From an uncultured Roseobacter sp. (GTDB lineage Bacteria; Pseudomonadota; Alphaproteobacteria; Rhodobacterales; Rhodobacteraceae), in NCBI GenBank assembly GCA_947501635.1, contig CANMWT010000004.1:359810-423809 (forward strand): 64,000 nt of DNA, in the 5' to 3' direction. A program made the position numbers and the translations under genes. The first letter of the stretch is position 1. Each line of letters starts with the position of its first letter. Of this stretch, positions 18,572 to 26,000 are shown piece after piece. Under the pieces are notes generated by a model that saw only the letters and a program-made list of their open reading frames with translations, ran no database searches and had not been told where the DNA came from.

Positions 18572-19003
18572 TTAAGTCACTGTCGCTGCGCTGTCCAGAC
18601 GTCTGCGTGCCGCAGGGGCACAGACAAAGCCCGCCCCTATTGCCAGCAGGAACCACAGCCCGTTTAACCCGCCGTAGGTGACCGAGGCGATAGCCGGTCC
18701 GGGGCACAGGCCCGCGAGCCCCCAGCCAACCCCGAAAATAGCCGATCCGACAAACAGAGATTTGTCCAGCTGTCTTGATGCAGGTTGTGGAAAACGACCA
18801 CCAGCGAGCGGCGCACCACCTCTGGCGCGCTGCCAAGCCAGCGCCATCGGCACAATTGCGCCGCCCATCACAAAAGCCAGTGTCGGATCCCATGCACCAA
18901 AGATGTCCAGAAAACCCTGCACTTTGTCAGTGTCTGTCATACCCGAAAGGTACAGACCCGCTCCAAACAGCGCGCCGGCGATCAATGCAAAGGCAATACG
19001 CAT
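18572..19003 (-). CDS. YeeE/YedE-type sulfur permease half (DUF6691)
   Basis: A 143-residue membrane protein with four or five helices, opening MRIAFALIAGALFGAGLYLSG and carrying GLCPGPAIASV, the second cysteine loop of the YeeE family. With the upstream gene it makes up one complete transporter, as PmpA/PmpB-type pairs do. The start is placed at the ATG at 19003; the frame is open further upstream but overlaps the other permease half. It lies 4 bases after that gene and 4 bases before the DUF442 gene. Confidence 0.82.
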   Translation of the reverse strand: MRIAFALIAGALFGAGLYLSGMTDTDKVQGFLDIFGAWDPTLAFVMGGAIVPMALAWQRARGGAPLAGGRFPQPASRQLDKSLFVGSAIFGVGWGLAGLCPGPAIASVTYGGLNGLWFLLAIGAGFVCAPAARRRLDSAATVT

Positions 19004-19007
19004 CTCG

Positions 19008-19430
19008 CTACTCTCCGACTGCCCGCAGCAGGGCGACAGTAAGGACCCCCACGCTGATGAATACACCTGTAGCGAGGATGCTGCGCAGGCTGAGGCGTGA
19101 TATGCCGCAGACACCGTGCCCCGAAGTGCATCCGCTACCGATCCGTGTGCCCATACCTACCAAAAAGCCGCCGCCAAGGACCAGCGCGAGGTTGGATGTC
19201 AGGTGCGTTTGTGGCGGCGTGGCGGCGAAGGCATGCATCATAGCCGGCACAAGTACCAAAGCGGCGATAAATGCACCACGCTCCGCCCATTGGGAGCGGG
19301 CCGATCCGTCGACAAGCCCGCCTATGATGCCGCTGATGCCCATGATACGGCCGTTGCCCAAAAGATAGATGGCCGCGGCGCTGCCGATCATGACACCTCC
19401 GACGAGTCCCCATAGCCAGTCTGCTGGCAT
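19008..19430 (-). CDS. YeeE/YedE family sulfur permease half
   Basis: A 140-residue membrane protein with the family signature GSGCTSGHGVCGISRLS near residue 105, where the conserved cysteines are thought to relay thiosulfate or persulfide sulfur through the membrane. Four or so helices are visible. Together with the next gene it forms the two-part sulfur channel found beside BigR/BLH-type sulfide-response genes. No ArsR-type regulator is next to it in this window. Confidence 0.85.
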   Translation of the reverse strand: MPADWLWGLVGGVMIGSAAAIYLLGNGRIMGISGIIGGLVDGSARSQWAERGAFIAALVLVPAMMHAFAATPPQTHLTSNLALVLGGGFLVGMGTRIGSGCTSGHGVCGISRLSLRSILATGVFISVGVLTVALLRAVGE

Positions 19431-19472
19431 GTCATTACGCTCCTATGCCTGACGCGACCCGCAACAGACCCT

Positions 19473-19715
19473 TCAGGCCATGAATATTCCCAACACAACC
19501 AACATGAGCCCGATCACAGATAAGAACAAAGATCCAAGGTTCAGCGGTATCGCTTTGCGCAGCCTGACGCGCATTTCGTCGTCTGAAAGCTTGGCACGAC
19601 GGGCGCGCGCGATAAAAACGATGCACCAGATCAGCCCGCACAGGCCAATCAGCGAAATCAAAGCGCCGCTCCAGATCAGGATGTCAAATACTGTTGTGGT
19701 TTGCGTGTCTTCCAT
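19473..19715 (-). CDS. Small two-helix membrane protein, unknown function
   Basis: An 80-residue protein with hydrophobic helices at about residues 10-33 and 58-79, joined by a strongly charged stretch (RARRAKLSDDEMRVRLRK). I do not recognise a family. It lies 42 bases before the sulfur permease pair on the same strand and 45 bases after tonB, so it could belong to either unit. Coding-like codon use and the two clean helices argue for a real gene. Confidence 0.6.
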   Translation of the reverse strand: MEDTQTTTVFDILIWSGALISLIGLCGLIWCIVFIARARRAKLSDDEMRVRLRKAIPLNLGSLFLSVIGLMLVVLGIFMA

Positions 19716-19760
19716 GGCGCAGCGCTACCGAAAAGGGTCTGAGTTTGCAAGAGCCGCAGC

Positions 19761-20564
19761 TCAGCGCTTGAACGTGAGCGACACGGAAAAAGCATAGGCA
19801 TCAGCCGTCAGCCCATCCGGTGCGGCGGCAAATCTACCGGCGCGCTGAACGGCACGCAGGGCTGCTGCGTCCAGAACAGTATTGCCTGATGATCGCATCA
19901 GCTTGAGGGTGCGCAATCGACCATCCCGTGCGACCTCCAGTGCCAGTTTGGCGGTGCCCGCCGTGCTCATGGTGCGCGGATAGCGCATGCTGCGCTGCAC
20001 TTTGGCATGGATTGACGCACCCCATTGCGCCTTGAGCGCATGTGTACGGGCTGAGTTGGCGGATTGTATCTCTTGCGATTTGGTCTGCCCGCGTTGTGCC
20101 GCACGACCGGCACCCGCGGCCTGTTTGGTGTTTTGCGCCCGGGCAGATACCGACGCCGTGCGCGCTTTCGGGCGCGTGGCCGGCGTGGTGCTTTGCCTGT
20201 CCGGCAGGGCTGCCGGTTGCGTCTTGATGCGCGGCGTCTGCGTCAGAGGCGGTGTTGGCGGGCTCAGAGTGGGCGCTTTGGCCGATGCACGTAGGGCAGG
20301 CGCTTCGGCCACGGGTGCGGAAGGCGCGGAAAGCGATGACGGTGCCACTGGTGCGACGGGCGCGCCCGGTGAGGACACAATCGGTTCCTGCCATCGCGCG
20401 ACCATTGCTGCCTGAGATGCGCTTGCGGCTGCGAGTGTCGCGCTGTCATTGCCGCCGCTGCCCGCCGCAGTGCTGCCGTCCGAGAACGGCGCAAGGTGCC
20501 AGGCTCCGACATGCAAAGCCGTGGCGACAGACAGAAAGACCAATCCCTCCAGCGCGCGCATCAC
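19761..20564 (-). CDS. tonB: TonB-type energy transducer
   Basis: A 267-residue protein with an N-terminal anchor helix (residues 5-26, His18 in the place of the TonB SxxxH histidine), a long Ala-Pro-rich spacer spanning the periplasm, and a C-terminal TonB domain from about residue 185 (LEVARDGRLRTLKLMRSSG, then LDAAALRAVQRAGRF). It passes proton-motive energy to outer-membrane receptors, here most likely BtuB. The start overlaps the preceding exbD by 4 bases. It is the last gene of the cobalamin operon. Confidence 0.88.
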   Translation of the reverse strand: MMRALEGLVFLSVATALHVGAWHLAPFSDGSTAAGSGGNDSATLAAASASQAAMVARWQEPIVSSPGAPVAPVAPSSLSAPSAPVAEAPALRASAKAPTLSPPTPPLTQTPRIKTQPAALPDRQSTTPATRPKARTASVSARAQNTKQAAGAGRAAQRGQTKSQEIQSANSARTHALKAQWGASIHAKVQRSMRYPRTMSTAGTAKLALEVARDGRLRTLKLMRSSGNTVLDAAALRAVQRAGRFAAAPDGLTADAYAFSVSLTFKR

Positions 20565-20947
20565 TTCGCCCCCACAACAAGCACGGTCTCACTTACACCC
20601 ACTGCCGCAAGGCGGGGCAGAATACGTGCCAAGACGCGCGCGGGTATGTCCTGATCCGCCTTGATCCGCAAGGGCTCCTCTGCGGTGCGTGCGGCAAGTG
20701 CGGTCCAGACCTGATCGTCTTGTAGCTCTTCATACCAAAGGCCACCTTCCGGCGAGAGGTATAATGTGTCCCGCGCGCGTTGGTCGTTTTCGATACCGCT
20801 GACAGGCGGGGTAATCTCAAAAGGATCGGGAGGAGCGATCTGGGCGCTCATCAGAAAAAAGATCAGCAACAAGAAAACCACGTTGATCATCGGCACCACG
20901 CTTTCGCTGCGCGCAGGCTTGGGCCGATGTGTGGAAAAATCCATCAT
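20561..20947 (-). CDS. exbD: ExbD/TolR-family protein lacking the transmembrane Asp
   Basis: A 128-residue ExbD paralogue with one N-terminal helix and a periplasmic domain. The proton-carrying site normally reads P(L/M)(I/V)DVVFLLL; here it is PMINVVFLLL, with Asn22 encoded by AAC in place of the essential Asp. The second ExbD of the operon keeps the Asp. The exchange would make this subunit unable to take part in proton flow by the known mechanism, so it may act as a structural partner. It overlaps both exbD and tonB by 4 bases. Confidence 0.85.
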   Translation of the reverse strand: MMDFSTHRPKPARSESVVPMINVVFLLLIFFLMSAQIAPPDPFEITPPVSGIENDQRARDTLYLSPEGGLWYEELQDDQVWTALAARTAEEPLRIKADQDIPARVLARILPRLAAVGVSETVLVVGAK

Positions 20948-21327
20948 TGTCCTTCCACCACGACCAGATTGCCGAAGCCGGCCGCGCGCAGCGTATCAAG
21001 CACGTCAACAAGCTCTTGCAGAGGGCTGGAACCGCCGGGCTGCACAAAAACAGTATCCTGTGGTCCTTGCATTAGCGGCGTCAATTGCGCCGCCAGCTCA
21101 GCGAGTGCGACAGCGCGCCCATTCAGCGACAGGCCCTGTTCGGAAAGGGACACCAGACGCGGGGGGCCGGTGTATTCCGCACCGGCACCGGCGGTATTCA
21201 AAGGCACAAGGACATCCTGCCCGAAACGGGCTGCCAGCATGAAAAACACCAAAAGCAGAAAAACCACGTCAATCATGGGCGTCAGGCTTGGTTTGCGACT
21301 GCGGCGGGCTGGTGCAAAATGGAACAT
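20944..21327 (-). CDS. exbD: ExbD biopolymer transport protein (canonical)
   Basis: A 127-residue ExbD with the intact motif PMIDVVFLLLVFF, Asp20 being the predicted proton carrier. One membrane helix is followed by a periplasmic domain of about 90 residues. The start is set at the ATG preceded by GGAGG (21327); the frame stays open upstream inside exbB. With ExbB and TonB it drives TonB-dependent uptake. The stop overlaps the second exbD by 4 bases. Confidence 0.88.
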   Translation of the reverse strand: MFHFAPARRSRKPSLTPMIDVVFLLLVFFMLAARFGQDVLVPLNTAGAGAEYTGPPRLVSLSEQGLSLNGRAVALAELAAQLTPLMQGPQDTVFVQPGGSSPLQELVDVLDTLRAAGFGNLVVVEGQ

Positions 21328-21328
21328 C

Positions 21329-21964
21329 TCAACCCTCCTGCGGGCCACGGATAAAGATGCGGGTTGCGATATCTTCCAGATCGGTTTGCAACCGGTCGCA
21401 GAGACTTTCAAACCAGACCAATGCCGCCCCGGCGGGAATCGCAACTGCCATACCGGCTGCGGTTGTCAGCAGTGCTTCCCAAATGCCACCCGCAAGGGCT
21501 GCTGGATCGGCCTGTGTTCCGGCATCCTGTAGGGCCTGAAACGCTTCGATCATGCCAAGCACGGTGCCCAAAAGACCCAAAAGCGGTGCAGTTGTCGCGA
21601 TCAGCTCCAACGCCCGCAAACCGCGCCGTGTCTCGGCGAGATCGGCGCGGGCAACGCGCGCGGTTTCTTCGCGGGCCTGCGCTTCTGTCAGACTGGGGTC
21701 CAGCCGCACCGACATGGCGACGCCAGCCAGACGCGCCCTTAACGACCGGCGGCCCGCGACAAGGTCAGCTGCCTTTTGTGTGTCGCCTGCCGCCCAGGCA
21801 TCAAGGGCGGCCTGGGTGTGCCTCCCCGACCATGCGCCCGCCCGCGCCATGCGCCAGATTTTCCACATAATCAGGGCCACCACGAAAACCGACAAAGCCG
21901 CAATCAGCCAAAGCGTCGGGCCACCACGTGAAAGAAAGGCTGTCAGTTCTGCCGGAAAAATCAT
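21329..21964 (-). CDS. exbB: ExbB/TolQ/MotA-family proton channel
   Basis: A 211-residue protein with the three-helix TolQ/ExbB plan: helix 1 near residues 15-35, a cytoplasmic loop with the acidic LTEAQAREET stretch, then the signature ELIATTAPLLGLLGTVLGMIEAF and a last helix. It forms the pentameric channel around the ExbD helices. The start overlaps the BtuF-like gene by 4 bases and the stop is one base from exbD. It belongs to the cobalamin operon. Confidence 0.88.
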   Translation of the reverse strand: MIFPAELTAFLSRGGPTLWLIAALSVFVVALIMWKIWRMARAGAWSGRHTQAALDAWAAGDTQKAADLVAGRRSLRARLAGVAMSVRLDPSLTEAQAREETARVARADLAETRRGLRALELIATTAPLLGLLGTVLGMIEAFQALQDAGTQADPAALAGGIWEALLTTAAGMAVAIPAGAALVWFESLCDRLQTDLEDIATRIFIRGPQEG

Positions 21965-22752
21965 TCTGTCCCGTCCTTCATTGGCCAGAGCGCTGCCGCT
22001 AACGCATCCAATCCGTCGCTTAGGGCAGCAGGACCCGGTTGCAAAATCAAGGGGGATTTGATCTCGATGATGCGACCGTTTGAAACGGCAGGGATATTTT
22101 GCCAACCGGGGCGCGCGGCGATCTTTTCCGGTCTTACCTTCTTGCCGCACCAAGAGGCGACAATCACATCTGGTGCGGCTGCGATAATGTCATTGGGATC
22201 AAGAATACGGTTCTTCGCCCCGTGCTCTTGCCGCAGATGAGCAAAAACATCGATGCCACCAGCGATTTCAATCAGTTCAGACACCCATGCAATACCGGCG
22301 ATCGGCGGATCGTCCCACTCTTCGAAATAGACGCGCGGCCGGATGCTGCGGGGCGTGGCTTGTAATCGTGCGATCTTGCGGCTGTATCCTTCGCACAAAG
22401 CATGGGCCCGCCCGGAGGTGTTGGTAAGGGCTCCTACTGTCCGGATCATGTCAAGAATACCGGCAATGCTGCGCTGATTGAAGGCGTGCACGGTGATGCC
22501 AGCGCGGATCAGGTCGGCGGCGATATCCGCTTGCAGGTCGCAAAAGGTCAGGACCAGATCGGGCTTGAGTTCGAGGATTTTTGGCACATCAGCCGAGGTA
22601 AACGCCCCGACCCTTGGCTTTTCACGTCGTACTTCCGGAGGGCGCACAGCATAGCCTGTGACACCGACAATCCGGTGCGATTGCCCCAGAAGATAAAGGG
22701 TTTCGACTGTTTCTTCGGTCAGGCAGACAATGCGTCGGGGTCCAAAGTTCAT
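21961..22752 (-). CDS. BtuF-like cobalamin-binding-fold protein without signal peptide
   Basis: A 263-residue protein of the BtuF/FepB helical-backbone binding fold (RRIVCLTEETVETLYLLGQ start, LELKPDLVLTFCDLQ, PDVIVASWCGKK). Unlike the other binding protein of the operon it begins directly at the first strand, with no export signal, so it should stay in the cytoplasm. The start ATG overlaps cbiZ by 4 bases. It may hold corrinoid for CbiZ or for assembly. Cytoplasmic BtuF-like proteins next to or fused with CbiZ occur in other bacteria, but their role is not settled. Confidence 0.75.
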   Translation of the reverse strand: MNFGPRRIVCLTEETVETLYLLGQSHRIVGVTGYAVRPPEVRREKPRVGAFTSADVPKILELKPDLVLTFCDLQADIAADLIRAGITVHAFNQRSIAGILDMIRTVGALTNTSGRAHALCEGYSRKIARLQATPRSIRPRVYFEEWDDPPIAGIAWVSELIEIAGGIDVFAHLRQEHGAKNRILDPNDIIAAAPDVIVASWCGKKVRPEKIAARPGWQNIPAVSNGRIIEIKSPLILQPGPAALSDGLDALAAALWPMKDGTE

Positions 22753-23408
22753 ATTTCGCCCTCGCGCCGGACAAAATCCATCCACTCCCGCGCGCCCGCG
22801 GCGACCGCCTGCGTCACGCAACGACCAACGGCTTCGCCAAGAGCTGTGTGCATGCCTGCATAAGACAGCGTACCTTGCGGGGCGGCAATGGCGATGCAAT
22901 CGGTCCCGGTGCCTGAGGCGCGCCCCGTCGGCAAATCCAGACCCGTCTCGAGAACGGCCACCGTGCGGGCCTGTGCCGCGATGCTCATCGCTTCGATTCG
23001 GGCCTCGTCCGTCAGGCCCGAACCTGTAGCGACCGCGATGTTGATCGTGCCCCAGTCCTTGGCGGACCGGTCAAGTCGCGTGCCAATGCGTTCGGCGTTT
23101 GAAAGGCCAACCGTAGCTACGCAGCGCACCGTGACGTCTTCGACTGTGGTCGACACATCGTGAAAGGCGCGGATATCACGAGATGTCAGAAAACAGACTG
23201 CCGAAACGCTTTGGTGCCGTGCCAGTTCTGCCTGAAGCCATTGGTTGACATCCAGATCACGTGGCAGGTCGGCGTTGCGGACTTCGCGCCACAGGATCCG
23301 GTCAGCTTCTACAAACCCGGGGCGGTTGATCGCCCAGCTCAGCACCCGGAACGGTTTGCCCAGATCAAGGGTCAGCCACGGGCGCTCAAGGGTCAGCACA
23401 GAGATCAT
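22749..23408 (-). CDS. cbiZ: Adenosylcobinamide amidohydrolase CbiZ
   Basis: A 219-residue CbiZ, the hydrolase that converts adenosylcobinamide (or pseudocobalamin) to adenosylcobyric acid for salvage. The family motif GTGTDCIAIA is intact near residue 175, following a SGLTDEAR segment. The start is the ATG overlapping the ATPase gene by 4 bases; the long upstream extension of the frame is inside btuD. It shows that this organism remodels imported incomplete or alien corrinoids as well as importing them. Confidence 0.88.
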   Translation of the reverse strand: MISVLTLERPWLTLDLGKPFRVLSWAINRPGFVEADRILWREVRNADLPRDLDVNQWLQAELARHQSVSAVCFLTSRDIRAFHDVSTTVEDVTVRCVATVGLSNAERIGTRLDRSAKDWGTINIAVATGSGLTDEARIEAMSIAAQARTVAVLETGLDLPTGRASGTGTDCIAIAAPQGTLSYAGMHTALGEAVGRCVTQAVAAGAREWMDFVRREGEI

Positions 23409-24160
23409 AGCACCCCCAAGGGTTGGAAAACGGGCCCCTGTGCGGTTTGGGCAAAATGGGCAGAGACGCCAAAGACGCAGCGCAGGTTTTGTTCGTTCAG
23501 CACGTGCTCGGGCGTGCCATCTGCGACGAGTTTGCCTGCATCCATCAACAGCAGACGCGTACAATGGCGCGCAGCAAGGCCCAGATCATGTAGGGAAACG
23601 ATGACCGCATGGCCCTCCCGGGCGAGCCCTGCGAAAACCTCCATCGTCGAGATTTGTCCGGCAGGGTCGAGCCCGGCAATGGGTTCATCAGCCATAAGCA
23701 TCGGCGTATCTTGTGCCAATGCCCGCGCGATCAGGACCCGCGCCTGTTCGCCGCCCGACAACTGTGTGGCTGTACGGTCGCGCATCCCTTGCAACCCCAT
23801 TTTTTCAAGCGCGCTGTCCACGGCGTGCTGGTCTGTGACGCGCAGGCGGCTGCCCTTCGGCAAATGGGGCAGACGTCCAAGGGCGACAACTGTTTCCACC
23901 GTCACAGGCCAAGCGATCAGTCTTTCCTGAGGCATCCACGCGCAGGCCCGCGCGCGTGCTTGTGCGGGCATTGCACTGAGCGTGCAGTAGCCTTCATGTG
24001 GCAACAGGCCAAGCGCTGCACGCATCATCGTCGTTTTGCCTGCGCCATTCGGCCCGATCAGTCCCACACATTCACCGGCGTCGATGTTCAGGCTCAGATC
24101 GTCGACTACGGGACAGGTGCCGCGCCGTACCGTCAGATTGTCCAGTCTGAGCAGGCTCAC
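23405..24160 (-). CDS. btuD: Cobalamin ABC transporter ATP-binding protein BtuD
   Basis: A 251-residue ATPase of the FecE/BtuD group with Walker A GPNGAGKTT, signature LSGGEQARVLIA and Walker B MLMADEP. It drives cobalamin import through the BtuC channel from the periplasmic BtuF. Position between btuC and cbiZ under the cobalamin riboswitch makes the substrate fairly safe. It overlaps both neighbours by 4 bases. Confidence 0.9.
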   Translation of the reverse strand: MSLLRLDNLTVRRGTCPVVDDLSLNIDAGECVGLIGPNGAGKTTMMRAALGLLPHEGYCTLSAMPAQARARACAWMPQERLIAWPVTVETVVALGRLPHLPKGSRLRVTDQHAVDSALEKMGLQGMRDRTATQLSGGEQARVLIARALAQDTPMLMADEPIAGLDPAGQISTMEVFAGLAREGHAVIVSLHDLGLAARHCTRLLLMDAGKLVADGTPEHVLNEQNLRCVFGVSAHFAQTAQGPVFQPLGVL

Positions 24161-25137
24161 CTGATTTCCCCCCGGGTCTTGTAGATAAGATGCAAGAACA
24201 GCGGCGCACCGACCAGAGCCATCAGAACTCCCAGTTTCAGGTCACGCTCCGGCAGAAGAACGCGCACAGCAATATCCGCAGCCAGTACCATGGCCGCACC
24301 ACCCAGAGCGGAGGCCCACAACAGTGCCGAAGGGCGCGCGCCAACAAAGGGGCGCAGAACATGCGGGACGACCAGACCAACAAATCCGATGGCCCCCGCA
24401 ACAGCGGTTGCGGCCCCTACGCAGGCGGCAGTGCCGACCACCAGTTGCAGGCGCAGCCGGGCCATCCGGACACCCATCGCTTCGGCTGCGTCTTCACCCA
24501 GTGTCAAGGCGTCAAGGCTGCGACCGAGCGAGCCCAGCAGCACCCAGCCCAACGCCATGAAGGGCAGGGCGATAGAGACATGCTCGAATGACCTGTCCGA
24601 CAGCGCGCCCAGCATCCAGAATACGATCTCGGCGGCGGCAAAAGGATTGGGCGAAAGGTTCAGCACCAGTGACGTCAGCGCCGATGCCAGCGCAGAGAGC
24701 GCAATGCCCGCAAGGATCAATGTCAGAGAGGAACCGCGTGGCCCGGCAAGCAGAAGTACCAAGGTCACTGAGATCAGGGAGGCCGTCAGGGCGGAGAGGG
24801 GCAAAGCAAGCGTAAAGGCAGCGGCCAAACCAGTCTGGATTGCAAGCACGGCGCCAAGTGCGGCGGAAGCGGAGACGCCGATCAACCCAGGTTCCGCCAG
24901 AGGGTTGCGCAGGTATCCCTGCATGGCGGCACCCGACAGGCCAAGAGACGCGCCAATCATCACCGCAAGCAATGCGCGCGGCAACCGGATTTCGCGCATC
25001 ACCACGCCTAGCGGTGTGCCATCGGGTGCCACGAGGGCAGCAAGGCTTTGGGCGGTGCTCACCGGCGCGCGCCCTGTGACCAGCGAGGCCATGAAAAGCA
25101 GAAGGCACATCAGGATGAGCAGGGACGCCAGTTTCAT
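24157..25137 (-). CDS. btuC: Cobalamin ABC transporter permease BtuC
   Basis: A 326-residue FecCD/BtuC-family permease of about nine to ten helices, with RLPRALLAVMIGASLGLSGA and the GFVGLVVPHVLR loop that contacts the ATPase. The start at 25137 overlaps btuF by 4 bases; longer upstream starts would lie inside btuF. It is part of the riboswitch-controlled operon, so cobalamin is the expected substrate rather than iron chelates, which use the same fold. Confidence 0.9.
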   Translation of the reverse strand: MKLASLLILMCLLLFMASLVTGRAPVSTAQSLAALVAPDGTPLGVVMREIRLPRALLAVMIGASLGLSGAAMQGYLRNPLAEPGLIGVSASAALGAVLAIQTGLAAAFTLALPLSALTASLISVTLVLLLAGPRGSSLTLILAGIALSALASALTSLVLNLSPNPFAAAEIVFWMLGALSDRSFEHVSIALPFMALGWVLLGSLGRSLDALTLGEDAAEAMGVRMARLRLQLVVGTAACVGAATAVAGAIGFVGLVVPHVLRPFVGARPSALLWASALGGAAMVLAADIAVRVLLPERDLKLGVLMALVGAPLFLHLIYKTRGEIR

Positions 25138-26000
25138 CGTGTCGCCTCGACCTGATGTCGCAGCGCCCGCATGTCGTTTACCGCGTTCAGAACATGCGGC
25201 GTGCCGCAAATCCAGTCTCGGTCTGTCATACCGGCAGAGAAAACTGCCGAGGACAATGCACGCAGGGCAGGGTGGTGCAGGTTGTCTTCTGCCCGCGCGG
25301 CCCCTGGATAGTCACGCCCCTGAACGATTACGTCGGGGTTCAGAAGAATCAGTTCTTCCAGAGAGACGCGGCCCACACTGCTGAGCCCCAGTTCGGCTGC
25401 TGCATTCCGAAACCCTGCCGCGCGCAAGATATCACCGGCCAAGGTCGCGTCACCGGACGAATAGCTATTCACGTAGGTCAACACCGCGCGCGGGCCCTCA
25501 GCAGGCGCATCGGCCTGCAGCGCAGCCAGATCGGCTGTGAAGCGGGCGATCAATGCCTGCGCCTCAGCCTCCCGTCCAAGCACCTTGCCCATTTGCGTCA
25601 CCCGCTCTGGCACATCTGCCAAGCTGCGCGCGGGCTCAAACAGCGCGACCTCGATGCCTAGATCGCGCAACATGTTTACTGTGGCTGCGGCTGTGAAGGT
25701 GCCTGCCAGAACCAGATCGGGCTTTAGCAGGTATATTTCCTCCGCGCCCGAGCCGTTGGCGGGCAATACGCGTGCCGCATCGACCATTGTCGAGCTGTCG
25801 GGGTCATGTGCAAGACGCGAGACGGACACAAGTTGCCCTGGTGCGGCGAGCATCAGGCCAAGCTGGTCAGTACACAGATTGACCGAAACCACGCGTTCAG
25901 GTGCCCCGGCTGCGGCGGGTAATGCCGTCGCCGCAATGGCGAAGGCAGCGACACCGGCCAAGAGCCGCGCCGCTGCCTGAAGGTGCCTAGAAAGCGGCAC
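25134..26000 (-). CDS. btuF: Periplasmic cobalamin-binding protein BtuF
   Basis: A 288-residue binding protein with a signal peptide (about residues 1-33, ending in LPAAAGA) and the BtuF-fold features RVVSVNLCTDQL and LLKPDLVLAG. The start chosen is the GTG at 26000, which overlaps the end of btuB by 14 bases; the frame continues to an ATG at 26036, but that adds non-signal residues ahead of the hydrophobic stretch. It collects cobalamin released by BtuB and hands it to BtuCD. A second, leaderless BtuF-like gene lies further down the operon. Confidence 0.85.
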   Translation of the reverse strand: MPLSRHLQAAARLLAGVAAFAIAATALPAAAGAPERVVSVNLCTDQLGLMLAAPGQLVSVSRLAHDPDSSTMVDAARVLPANGSGAEEIYLLKPDLVLAGTFTAAATVNMLRDLGIEVALFEPARSLADVPERVTQMGKVLGREAEAQALIARFTADLAALQADAPAEGPRAVLTYVNSYSSGDATLAGDILRAAGFRNAAAELGLSSVGRVSLEELILLNPDVIVQGRDYPGAARAEDNLHHPALRALSSAVFSAGMTDRDWICGTPHVLNAVNDMRALRHQVEATR

